From NCBI GenBank assembly GCA_023512255.1, contig JAILZY010000066.1, positions 1 through 19,208 of the forward strand: a stretch of 19,208 nt of DNA. The letters are read 5' to 3'. The notes beneath the pieces were generated by a model that worked only from the letters and a program-made list of their open reading frames with translations, did no database searches and was not told the origin of the DNA. Shown here in pieces: positions 12,905-19,208 of this stretch. Source of the DNA: a bacterium. GTDB taxonomy: Bacteria; SZUA-182; DTGQ01. Position 1 is the first letter of the stretch. Each line of letters opens with the position of its first letter. The position numbers were made by a program, and so were the translations under genes.

Positions 12905-13957
12905 ATGCAAGAGGTCGAAATAAAATACCGAGATGAGTTTTGCCAGCGATGCGGGGAAATCTCCTGTACTTTGAATTTTGATGAGGCCCTGCAAACCATT
13001 CTGGACAACATTGATCGCTGTCTTGATGTTCAGGCCTCTGCCATTCATCTGGTAGATCCTGGCTCACAAACCATAGCTCCTGTGGCTGCCAGGAACCTAT
13101 CGTCTGACTATATCAGCCGATATCAGCTTAGGCTTGAGGAGAACCCTATTGAGCAGGAGGTATTAAAGGGCAAGGTCATCACTATCGCTGATGCCAGGGA
13201 AAACCCAACCTACCAGAAGTTAGCCGAATCAGAGGGCATCCGCTCCATACTCTGTGCTCCGCTCAAGGCTAAAGAGCGGATCATCGGCAGTCTCTGGCTT
13301 TTTACCCGTACGGTGCGCTCATTCGATCCGGGCGAGCTCAGCTACGTTACTACCTTGGCTAGTCAGGCCGGAGTGGTACTGAGCAATGCTAAATTGTACC
13401 AAAGCCTCCATGCCCTGTCGGAAATAGGTCAAGCCCTCACCTCTCGTCTTGATTTGAGCGAGGTTCTGCAAATGATTGTCGAAAAGGCTACCCGGCTCAT
13501 GGGTGGCAAGGGAGCCTCGATCCTGTTGATAGCCCGACAAGGGGAGACTCTGGAGGTTGGGGCTACCTGGGGCCTAAGTGAAAAATTTTTGAAAAAAGGG
13601 CCGATAGAGATTGAAAAATCTCTCCGCGAATGCCTGGACCATCTGCTAGTAATCCCCGATGTTTCCAAGAGCCAAGATGTGCAGTATCCAGAGCATCTGG
13701 CCCAAGAGGGCATCCGCTCCATTCTCTGCACGCCCCTGACCGTCAAGGAACGGCCTATCGGGACGCTTAGAGTGTATCTTGCTTATCCTAGGGAATTTTC
13801 TGCTGAGGACCTTGAGCTGTTTCAGATCTTGGCTGATTTTGGCGGCATTGCTATTGAAAATGCCCGATTATTCAACCACATAAAGAGAGATTACGAAGAC
13901 CTGACCCAAGATGTATGGCAATGGTACGATTGGGGTAAAAGGGCACCAAGTATATAA
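12905..13957 (+). CDS. Tandem GAF domain protein
   Basis: A 350-residue soluble protein made of two GAF domains (about 22-168 and 184-325), small-molecule or redox-sensing modules. Both carry the same core phrase, EGIRSILCxPL then KERxIGxL (near 110-130 and 268-288), so they are internal duplicates. No kinase, GGDEF, HTH or AAA+ output domain follows; the chain ends in a short tail DVWQWYDWGKR. N-terminal cysteines at 13, 16 and 21 precede the first domain. ATG 12905 has GAAAGGG about 7 nt upstream, whereas a TTG at 12884 lacks one. The gene ends 12 nt before hydB and is probably in the hydrogenase operon, suggesting a sensory or partner role in H2 metabolism. Confidence 0.87.
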   Translation: MQEVEIKYRDEFCQRCGEISCTLNFDEALQTILDNIDRCLDVQASAIHLVDPGSQTIAPVAARNLSSDYISRYQLRLEENPIEQEVLKGKVITIADARENPTYQKLAESEGIRSILCAPLKAKERIIGSLWLFTRTVRSFDPGELSYVTTLASQAGVVLSNAKLYQSLHALSEIGQALTSRLDLSEVLQMIVEKATRLMGGKGASILLIARQGETLEVGATWGLSEKFLKKGPIEIEKSLRECLDHLLVIPDVSKSQDVQYPEHLAQEGIRSILCTPLTVKERPIGTLRVYLAYPREFSAEDLELFQILADFGGIAIENARLFNHIKRDYEDLTQDVWQWYDWGKRAPSI

Positions 13958-13968
13958 CGAGTATATAA
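13949..13968 (+). repeat. Direct repeat over the GAF gene stop codon
   Basis: AGTATATAA occurs at 13949-13957, ending in the stop codon of the GAF gene, and again at 13960-13968 just before the hydB start. It leaves hydB with little recognisable Shine-Dalgarno sequence. Confidence 0.65.
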
Positions 13969-13969
13969 T

Positions 13970-15046
13970 ATGCAGGAGCAGGCTTTTATCATTGAAAAAG
14001 ATCAGCTTTTCTCCTGGCTGGAAAAATTGCAGCAGGAATTTCTCCTCATTGGCCCCAAAAAGCAAGAAGAAGGTGGTGGGGTGGCTTTCCTCCCTATTAA
14101 ATCCGTTCAGGAGCTTGATTTAAATTATACCCTAACCATGATGGGGCCTCAAATTTATCTCTATCCTCCTGAGGAGACAATTTGCACCGTTTGGCGGAAA
14201 GATGACGGGGGATTTGAGGTCAGGATGAGGGAAGAGGTTCCTAGGCAGGTGCTATTTGCGGTTCGCTCCTGTGATCTTCAGGCCATCTTAGTGCTGGATA
14301 AGGTTTTCTTAAGGCCGGGGCTTGAAGATCGCAACTATCGGCTTTGGCGTGAAAACACGCTGCTTATAGGCCTTCACTGCTCATCGATTCATCCCCAGTG
14401 TTTTTGCGCTTCTATGGGTAGTGGTCCGTTTTTTGAGCCAAGGCAGGGCTATGACCTCTTGCTCACGGATCTTGGCCAGATAGGGTATTTAGCTGAAACT
14501 TTAGGGGAGCGGGCTTCGAGCCTTCTTGCAGCGCTAAAGGCTCAGCCAGCTACCCAGACTCATTTTGATCAAAAGAGGCAAATTGGCCACTACCTGCTGA
14601 CTCAATTTCAAAAGAGCATCGATACCACACACCTGGTTGAGGTTCTGTTGAAAAATCAAGATCATCCGGTTTGGTCACAGACAGCGGATCAGCGCTGTTT
14701 GAGCTGCACCAATTGCACTAAGGTTTGTCCGACCTGCTTTTGCTATAACACCAAGGATACGGTCAGCTTTGACCTCGTGCGGTGTGAGCGGACAAGGTAT
14801 AAAGACTCATGTCAAGAGCTTCATTTTGCCCAGGTGCATGGGGCAAATTTTCGCTCAACGAGATCTTCTCGGCTTCGGCAGTTTGTTACTCATAAGCTAG
14901 CTACCTGGGTAGAGCAGTTTGGCTGCTTTGGCTGTGTCGGCTGTGGTCGGTGCATGAGCTGGTGTCCGACTGGGATTGATCTTACACAGATGGCTAAGGA
15001 AATCATGGTTTCAGAGGGGCTCTATGATCGGCGGCGGCAAACATGA
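13970..15046 (+). CDS. hydB: Hydrogenase iron-sulfur (beta) subunit, HydB-like
   Basis: A 358-residue electron-transfer subunit of a group 3b-type (sulfhydrogenase-like) [NiFe]-hydrogenase. The N-terminal about 200 residues match the domain shared with the anaerobic sulfite reductase A / HydB family, including FAVRSCDLQAILVLDKVFL (96-114) and LLIGLHCSSIHPQCFC (131-146). Two [4Fe-4S] motifs follow: Cys243, 246, 249, 253 (CLSCTNCTKVCP) and Cys322, 325, 328, 332 (CVGCGRCMSWCP). In this family the subunit links the flavin subunit to the catalytic pair. The ribosome site is weak, so translation may depend on the GAF gene upstream. The gene order B-G-D-A is that of Pyrococcus sulfhydrogenase. Confidence 0.9.
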   Translation: MQEQAFIIEKDQLFSWLEKLQQEFLLIGPKKQEEGGGVAFLPIKSVQELDLNYTLTMMGPQIYLYPPEETICTVWRKDDGGFEVRMREEVPRQVLFAVRSCDLQAILVLDKVFLRPGLEDRNYRLWRENTLLIGLHCSSIHPQCFCASMGSGPFFEPRQGYDLLLTDLGQIGYLAETLGERASSLLAALKAQPATQTHFDQKRQIGHYLLTQFQKSIDTTHLVEVLLKNQDHPVWSQTADQRCLSCTNCTKVCPTCFCYNTKDTVSFDLVRCERTRYKDSCQELHFAQVHGANFRSTRSSRLRQFVTHKLATWVEQFGCFGCVGCGRCMSWCPTGIDLTQMAKEIMVSEGLYDRRRQT

Positions 15047-15107
15047 TGGGGAAAGCATGGTGAGGGCAAGCATGATGAGTATGAGTACATGATGACATGA
15101 TGAGTAT
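15042..15107 (+). repeat. Short repeats after the hydB stop codon
   Basis: CATGATG/CATGGTG motifs begin at 15042, 15057, 15071, 15088 and 15096. The longest pair is CATGATGAGTAT at 15071-15082 and 15096-15107. The first motif contains the hydB stop TGA (15044-15046). Several ATG codons arise in this spacer, which complicates the choice of the hydG start. Confidence 0.65.
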
Positions 15108-15129
15108 AGGAGAGGGGGATTTAGGGCTT

Positions 15130-15957
15130 ATGGATAATCCGCACTATCGAGTTGCTTGTCTTCTGGATGTTCAGCCTGAGACAGAGGATACAAGCTCTTA
15201 TCTGTTTGTCCTAGAGGATGGAGGGGATTTTCAGTTCTCCCCTGGACAATTCAATATGCTTGGCCTGCCAGGTACAGAGGAGGCAGCCATATCCTTTAGC
15301 TCTCTGGCCGCGGCAGGCAGTGGCCGCTTTACTCATACTATCCGCCGGGTAGGAAATGTGACTAGGCTGATTGGGGAGCTTGAGATCGGCCAGAGAGTGA
15401 TGGTCAGGGGGCCATTTGGGCGTGGCTGGCCAATCGAGCAAGCCGTGGGTTGTGATGTTTTGCTGGTTGCCGGCGGGCTTGGACTGGCACCGCTCAGGCC
15501 CTTTCTTCTCTACATGTTGGAGAATAGGGGCCAGATCAGAAATCTGGTTTTGATCTTCGGCGCCAGAACACTGGATGATATGATTTTTCAAATAGATCTG
15601 GCTAGGTGGCAGGAGCAGGATGAGATAAGTACAATCTATTGCGTTGATCATCTGACTAGGGAATCTAATTTGCGACTTCGCACCGGGCTGGTAACTCGGT
15701 TCATGGATGGACTTGATCTTGATCCTCGCAATACCCTGGCCTGCATTTGCGGTCCGGAGATCATGATGCGGTTTGTGGCTCGCAATCTCGCGCTGCAAGG
15801 ATATCGGCAGGATCGAATTTACCTTTCAATGGAAAGGAGAATGCGCTGCGGTACGGCCCACTGCGGCCATTGTCAGATTGGGGCTAAGTTTGTCTGCCAG
15901 GATGGGCCGGTTTTCTCTTATCCTGATATTGCCCGATTTGCAGATACGGCTCTATAG
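15130..15957 (+). CDS. hydG: Hydrogenase FAD/NAD(P)-binding (gamma) subunit, HydG-like
   Basis: A 275-residue flavoprotein of the ferredoxin-NADP reductase superfamily, the NAD(P)H-reactive subunit of the hydrogenase. Counting from ATG 15130, an FAD-binding beta-barrel covers about 1-98 (FSPGQFNMLGLP; EAAISFSS in place of the usual RxYS), and a nucleotide-binding domain begins VLLVAGGLGLAPLRPFL (about 110-126). A C-terminal [2Fe-2S] site has Cys240, 245, 248 and 256 in CGTAHCGHCQIGAKFVCQDGP. This arrangement is like dihydroorotate dehydrogenase PyrK and Pyrococcus HydG. In-frame ATGs at 15097 and 15100 would add 11 or 10 residues but lack a ribosome site; AGGG precedes 15130. Specificity for NAD versus NADP was not determined. 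Confidence 0.9.
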   Translation: MDNPHYRVACLLDVQPETEDTSSYLFVLEDGGDFQFSPGQFNMLGLPGTEEAAISFSSLAAAGSGRFTHTIRRVGNVTRLIGELEIGQRVMVRGPFGRGWPIEQAVGCDVLLVAGGLGLAPLRPFLLYMLENRGQIRNLVLIFGARTLDDMIFQIDLARWQEQDEISTIYCVDHLTRESNLRLRTGLVTRFMDGLDLDPRNTLACICGPEIMMRFVARNLALQGYRQDRIYLSMERRMRCGTAHCGHCQIGAKFVCQDGPVFSYPDIARFADTAL

Positions 15958-15993
15958 GATGAGGGAAAGCAAAAAAGAGGGAGCGTTTCGATC

Positions 15994-16791
15994 ATGTTAG
16001 TGAAAAAGAAGAAGCTGCGGCTAGGTGTCTTTAAGTATAGCTGCTGTGCTGGGTGTGAATTTGAGCTTATCTATTTTCAGAAGTACATTCGGGAAACTTT
16101 TGACAATGTGGACATTATCTATTTTCGCATGGCCAAGAGCGGGGGATCAGAGGAAGGCCCCTTTGACTTGGTCCTGATTGATGGAGCAATTACTGAGGCC
16201 TGGCAGGTCGACCAGTTGAAGAGGGTTCGCCAGGTAGCTAGGTTTTTGCTTCCTATCGGCTCCTGTGCAGTCAATGGGGGAATTCCAGCCATTAAGAATC
16301 ACACCTCGGAGCTTGATATGGAAAAGAGGGTCTATCAGGATATTACCCACGTCCATTCGATAAAAACTCATCCAGTGGATGATTATGTCCAGGTAGATGG
16401 CTACATCAAAGGATGCCCTATGGGCAGAAAAGACCTGTATGAGGCCTTCACCTCGCTGCTCCTTGGCAAAAGACCAAGTTTTGTCAACTATTCAGTTTGC
16501 GTAGAGTGCAAGATCAAGGGAAATACCTGCGTGTTGATATCCTATGGCTGGCCATGCATGGGGCCGGTTACTAACGGAGGCTGTGGGGCGCTGTGTCCTT
16601 CTTATAATCGCGCCTGTTATGCCTGCTGGGGACCGATGGAAGATGCCAATGCGCCTGCTCTGGCTAGGCAGTTTGAGAAAATGGGCCTCGCCCCGGATGA
16701 TATATTTCGCAGATTCACCCAGTATGGATCAACAAAACCTGAATTTCGCAGGGGAGCAGAACTCTATGGATCGACAACCCAACCCTTTTAA
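15994..16791 (+). CDS. hydD: [NiFe]-hydrogenase small (delta) subunit, HydD-like
   Basis: A 265-residue subunit of the NADH:ubiquinone oxidoreductase 20 kDa family, carrying iron-sulfur clusters next to the NiFe subunit. The proximal cluster ligands are Cys18 and Cys21 (CCAGCE), Cys91 (GSCAVNGG) and Cys141 (GCPMG). Eight more cysteines at 169, 172, 179, 188, 197, 201, 208 and 211 can bind the medial and distal clusters of group 3 enzymes. Without an N-terminal twin-arginine signal the enzyme should be cytosolic. ATG 15994 follows GAGGGAG at 10 nt. The last 26 bases overlap the large-subunit gene. Confidence 0.94.
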   Translation: MLVKKKKLRLGVFKYSCCAGCEFELIYFQKYIRETFDNVDIIYFRMAKSGGSEEGPFDLVLIDGAITEAWQVDQLKRVRQVARFLLPIGSCAVNGGIPAIKNHTSELDMEKRVYQDITHVHSIKTHPVDDYVQVDGYIKGCPMGRKDLYEAFTSLLLGKRPSFVNYSVCVECKIKGNTCVLISYGWPCMGPVTNGGCGALCPSYNRACYACWGPMEDANAPALARQFEKMGLAPDDIFRRFTQYGSTKPEFRRGAELYGSTTQPF

Positions 16792-18073
16792 CTCCAAAAC
16801 CATATCTATTGATTATCTGGCTCGGACCGAGGGCGAGAGCGGTCTTATGGTCAAGATCGCGGAGGGCGGAGATGTTCAGGAAATTAAGCTGAAAATTTTC
16901 GAGCCGCCTCGCTTCTTCGAAGGCTTCCTAGTCGGCCGAAAATACAGCGAGGCAGGGGATATCGTCTCCCGGATCTGTGGAATCTGCCCGATCTCTCATC
17001 TGACCACCTCTCTTCAGGCGGTTGAGGATGCTATGGGTATTATGCCAAGCCCTCAAACTAGACGGCTGCGCAGGCTCATGTGCGTGTCTCAGGTGGTGGC
17101 CAGCCACATTATTCACCTCTACATGTTTGTCCTGCCTGACTACTTCGGCTATCCTGGCTTTGCCGAGATGATGCCCGAATTCAAGAAGGAGACCGATTAT
17201 CTTCTGGCCATGAAGGAGGCCGTAAACAATGTGGCTGAGAAGATCGGCGGACGCCCCCTGAATCCTGTTTCTATGGTAGTCAATGGCTTTACCAAGCTGC
17301 CGGACAGGGAAACCATGCTCTCTCTGGCTGAGGGGATCAGAGCTGTTTTGCCAATGGCTTATGAGACCGCCATGATGATGAGCCGCCTGCCTTATCCAGA
17401 TCTTGAGACTGAGGGCGAATTTGCGGCCCTCCGAAAAGAAGCGAGCGGGGAAGAGGAAAGGGGCGAATATGCCTTTAATGAAGGGCGTCTTGTTTCCTCA
17501 GGTGGGCTAAACCTCGACATCCACGACTATTTTGCCGCTTTTTGCGAACAAGAGCAGGGATATGCCCAAGCCAAAAAATCTTTCCTTAAGACTGGAAATA
17601 CTTATATGTCAGGTGCCTTGGCTAGGGTTAATCTCAAATTCGATCAGCTCCATGATGAGACCAAGAAGCTGGCTCAGGAGATAGGCTTTAGCCGACCAGA
17701 CAGAAATCCCTTCCATAATAATCTGGCTCAGGCACTTGAAATCTATGATGGAATGCTTGAGAGTATCAGGCTTCTTTCAGAAATTGATCCCAAAAAGGAA
17801 GTGCCTTCGGTGGATATCCGGGCAGGGGAGGGGGTAGCCATTACCGAAGCGCCAAGGGGCCTTCTCATGCACCGCTATGTCATCGACCGACGGGGAGTGA
17901 TTGAGGAGGCAAATCTAATTACGCCCACCTCGCAGAATTTTGCCAATATCGAGCGGGATCTTCACCTGCTGGCCGCGCGGTATGGCCAAAGTGACGACCA
18001 TGAGGCACTTCGGCTAAAATGCGAGCAGCTCATCCGAGCCTACGATCCGTGCTTTTCCTGCTCGGTGCATTGA
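16766..18073 (+). CDS. hydA: [NiFe]-hydrogenase large (alpha) subunit, HydA-like
   Basis: A 435-residue catalytic subunit that holds the NiFe(CN)2CO centre and splits or forms H2. The N-terminal metal motif RICGICPISH supplies Cys71 and Cys74 with His78, and the C-terminal motif DPCFSC supplies Cys429 and Cys432. Glu22 lies in the conserved RTEGE. ATG 16766 is chosen because GGGGAG lies 9 nt upstream and the sequence from there matches the usual N-terminus; the frame is open further upstream (to 16544) only because it overlaps hydD. The chain stops directly after His435 (CSVH, then TGA), so it lacks the C-terminal extension that the maturation endopeptidase removes in most families. Confidence 0.95.
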   Translation: MDRQPNPFNSKTISIDYLARTEGESGLMVKIAEGGDVQEIKLKIFEPPRFFEGFLVGRKYSEAGDIVSRICGICPISHLTTSLQAVEDAMGIMPSPQTRRLRRLMCVSQVVASHIIHLYMFVLPDYFGYPGFAEMMPEFKKETDYLLAMKEAVNNVAEKIGGRPLNPVSMVVNGFTKLPDRETMLSLAEGIRAVLPMAYETAMMMSRLPYPDLETEGEFAALRKEASGEEERGEYAFNEGRLVSSGGLNLDIHDYFAAFCEQEQGYAQAKKSFLKTGNTYMSGALARVNLKFDQLHDETKKLAQEIGFSRPDRNPFHNNLAQALEIYDGMLESIRLLSEIDPKKEVPSVDIRAGEGVAITEAPRGLLMHRYVIDRRGVIEEANLITPTSQNFANIERDLHLLAARYGQSDDHEALRLKCEQLIRAYDPCFSCSVH

Positions 18074-18107
18074 GGGTTTTGCTGCCTTTTCCTGCTAAAG
18101 TGCATTG
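18052..18107 (+). repeat. Imperfect tandem duplication over the hydA stop codon
   Basis: CTTTTCCTGCTCGGTGCATTG (18052-18072) encodes the end of HydA and reaches into its stop. It recurs at 18086-18107 as CTTTTCCTGCTAAAG plus TGCATTG. A weaker third copy, CTCTTTCTGCTCCGATG, begins near 18120. Offset is about 34 bases. Confidence 0.7.
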
Positions 18108-18573
18108 TTTAGGGGGCTGCCTCTTTCTGCTCCGATGTTATTTTTTGGGGGTTGATCACTCGGAAAACCCTGGGGAAAATCCCCACAATCACCCGCACTT
18201 GCCGTATTTTTTCTCATCCAAGCAGCTAGCCAGTTTGGGGCTTAAAGAATCTGCTTTTATTGAAAAATTTCCAAGAAAATTTGAAATGTTGATTTTATCT
18301 TGACAGATTTCGGCAATCCATAGTACTTTGGTATGGCGGTCAGCTGCTCAAGCTACTGAAAGATGAAGCCATCGGAATTACACTGGGGCAAACAGTGAAT
18401 GACCACTGGGATAAACATTGTAAGAGAATTTAAGGTAATCGAAGGAAATCATGGCAGAGAATTTGCACTTATTAGCTTCTATCAGATTATATCAGACTTG
18501 ATCGGAAAAGCTGAAAAAAGTTGCAGCCGCGGTGAGTTAAAGAACACAAACTGGAGGGGGAGACAGAAAGCAA
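18074..18573. other. 500-base intergenic region without a convincing gene
   Basis: After the hydA-end repeats there is a small hairpin TGGGG-AAAAT-CCCCA near 18171-18186 that could weaken read-through. TTGACA at 18300-18305 has only a poor -10 (GTACTT, 17 bases on). An open frame of 60 codons (18399-18581) has GGGG at 10 nt but no family features, and overlaps the next gene by eight bases. Confidence 0.5.
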
Positions 18574-19107
18574 ATGACTGACCGGGAAATAGGAAAGCTC
18601 CTCCATGGGCTAGAGGCAGAAGTAGAAACTCTCAGGCAGATCTCATCAACCTTGCATCAGCTTCTTGTCCATGAAGGAAAGCTAGAGCTTCTGTTCAGTG
18701 AATTGGCAACGGTGAGCGATGAAATCATCTTCCTGAGAAAAAAGCTGGACAGAAGTAAGAGCAGATGGGATCTGCAATTGGATTTTAAGCTCAAATCGCT
18801 CTTAAGCCGGCTAGATCGGCTGGAGATGTCCGAGAGGATGCAAGGGAGTCCCACTTGGGCTGAGCTTGAGGAAAGGAATCAGGAACTAGCCAAAGTCAGA
18901 GAGGATCTGACGGCTCGGAGTCAGGAATTATTCACGATCAGAGATCATCTCAAGGATAGGGAAAAGGAGTTGTCCGAAGCTCGGGCTTATCTTGAGGAGC
19001 GGGAGCGGGAGGTAAGCGAATATAAGAAGCGGATCAGGGACCTTGAGGCTGAGCTGAAAAGGCTCAAACGTCCATGGTGGAGGAAACTGTTCCCTGTATG
19101 GCCGTAG
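18574..19107 (+). CDS. Coiled-coil protein with tryptophan-rich C-terminus
   Basis: A 177-residue, highly charged protein with no family I recognise. Heptad-like helices are predicted at about 5-80 and more strongly at about 100-165 (LEERNQELAKVREDLTARSQ and following Glu/Arg/Lys-rich repeats). The chain ends KRPWWRKLFPVWP, an aromatic and basic tail of the kind that can attach a coiled coil to a membrane surface. There is no signal peptide, transmembrane helix or cysteine pattern. ATG 18574 has a purine-rich GGAGGGGGAGA upstream at a longer than ideal distance. It could be a structural or adaptor protein; no link to the hydrogenase is evident. Confidence 0.72.
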   Translation: MTDREIGKLLHGLEAEVETLRQISSTLHQLLVHEGKLELLFSELATVSDEIIFLRKKLDRSKSRWDLQLDFKLKSLLSRLDRLEMSERMQGSPTWAELEERNQELAKVREDLTARSQELFTIRDHLKDREKELSEARAYLEEREREVSEYKKRIRDLEAELKRLKRPWWRKLFPVWP

Positions 19108-19141
19108 GGGATGGCTATAAATATAAATATATTCGCTCTTA

Positions 19142-19185
19142 TATATCAGACACCATAAACCCTATATCAGAACAACCATAAACCC
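19142..19185 (+). repeat. 21/23-bp tandem repeat
   Basis: TATATCAGA-CACCATAAACCC (19142-19162) is followed directly by TATATCAGA-ACAACCATAAACCC (19163-19185), with a 2-base difference in length. It lies 35 bases after the stop of the coiled-coil gene, near the window edge. Confidence 0.75.
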
Positions 19186-19208
19186 TCGAAGGGGCTTAGC
19201 TCTTATTA

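Noticed and set aside
15773-16000. 75-codon frame overlapping hydG and hydD
   Set aside because: It is a shadow of the hydG coding region in another frame and has no start context.
16544-16765. Longer N-terminus for the hydrogenase large subunit
   Set aside because: The extra 74 residues come from reading the hydD gene in another frame. They have no hydrogenase similarity, and a good ribosome site lies before the ATG at 16766.
18399-18581. 60-codon frame before the coiled-coil gene
   Set aside because: No recognisable motif, ordinary length for chance in this composition, and it overlaps the next start by eight bases. It remains possible but unsupported.

Overview
The window (about 45-50% GC by eye) looks like chromosomal DNA of an uncultured, Gram-negative, probably anaerobic bacterium. 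Lipid A genes (fabZ, lpxA, lpxI) imply an outer membrane. LpxI is used in place of LpxH. A sigma-54 type promoter, a cytosolic group 3b-like [NiFe]-hydrogenase and a dockerin-tagged exported enzyme fit deep-branching, Desulfobacterota-like or candidate-phylum lineages. The exact taxon cannot be read from the sequence. No rRNA, tRNA, CRISPR array, transposase or integrase was seen.

Layout. 1-338: repeat-rich intergenic DNA. 339-932 (+): Uma2-family nuclease-like gene. 971-1009: bidirectional terminator shared with the convergent 1058-1978 (-) gene, an exported Cam-type gamma-carbonic anhydrase ending in a dockerin-like calcium-binding pair. 1979-3088: 1.1 kb without a convincing gene, holding a MITE-like inverted repeat and a good sigma-70 promoter. 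3089-8523 (+): a probable seven-gene operon of PHP phosphoesterase, membrane-anchored TPR protein, PilO/GspM-like protein, fabZ, lpxA, lpxI and a Gfo/Idh/MocA oxidoreductase, closed by a long hairpin. 8631-9407 (-): Sir2 deacylase, divergent from 9612-10079 (+), a membrane-anchored Rieske-like protein that lacks one cluster histidine and sits behind a near-perfect sigma-54 promoter. 10277-12599 (-): a three-gene unit of a nucleotidyltransferase-fold protein with altered catalytic residues, a TPM-domain protein and LemA. 12905-18073 (+): tandem-GAF protein followed by hydrogenase subunits in the order beta (HydB), gamma (HydG), delta (HydD), alpha (HydA). 18574-19107 (+): coiled-coil protein.

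How the genes work together. The fabZ-lpxA-lpxI block makes hydroxyacyl-ACP and the first and fourth steps of lipid A synthesis; the oxidoreductase beside it may modify the UDP-GlcNAc precursor. The hydrogenase operon should couple H2 to NAD(P)(H), possibly under a redox or ligand signal read by the GAF protein. Its large subunit ends exactly at the metal-ligand histidine, so it should not need the usual maturation protease.

The most unusual window-wide signal is a large number of short (about 9-23 bp) tandem or near-tandem duplications in non-coding DNA. Many of them contain or lie next to a stop codon. A second is a small family of hairpins that share a 20-nt core and a conserved upstream box.
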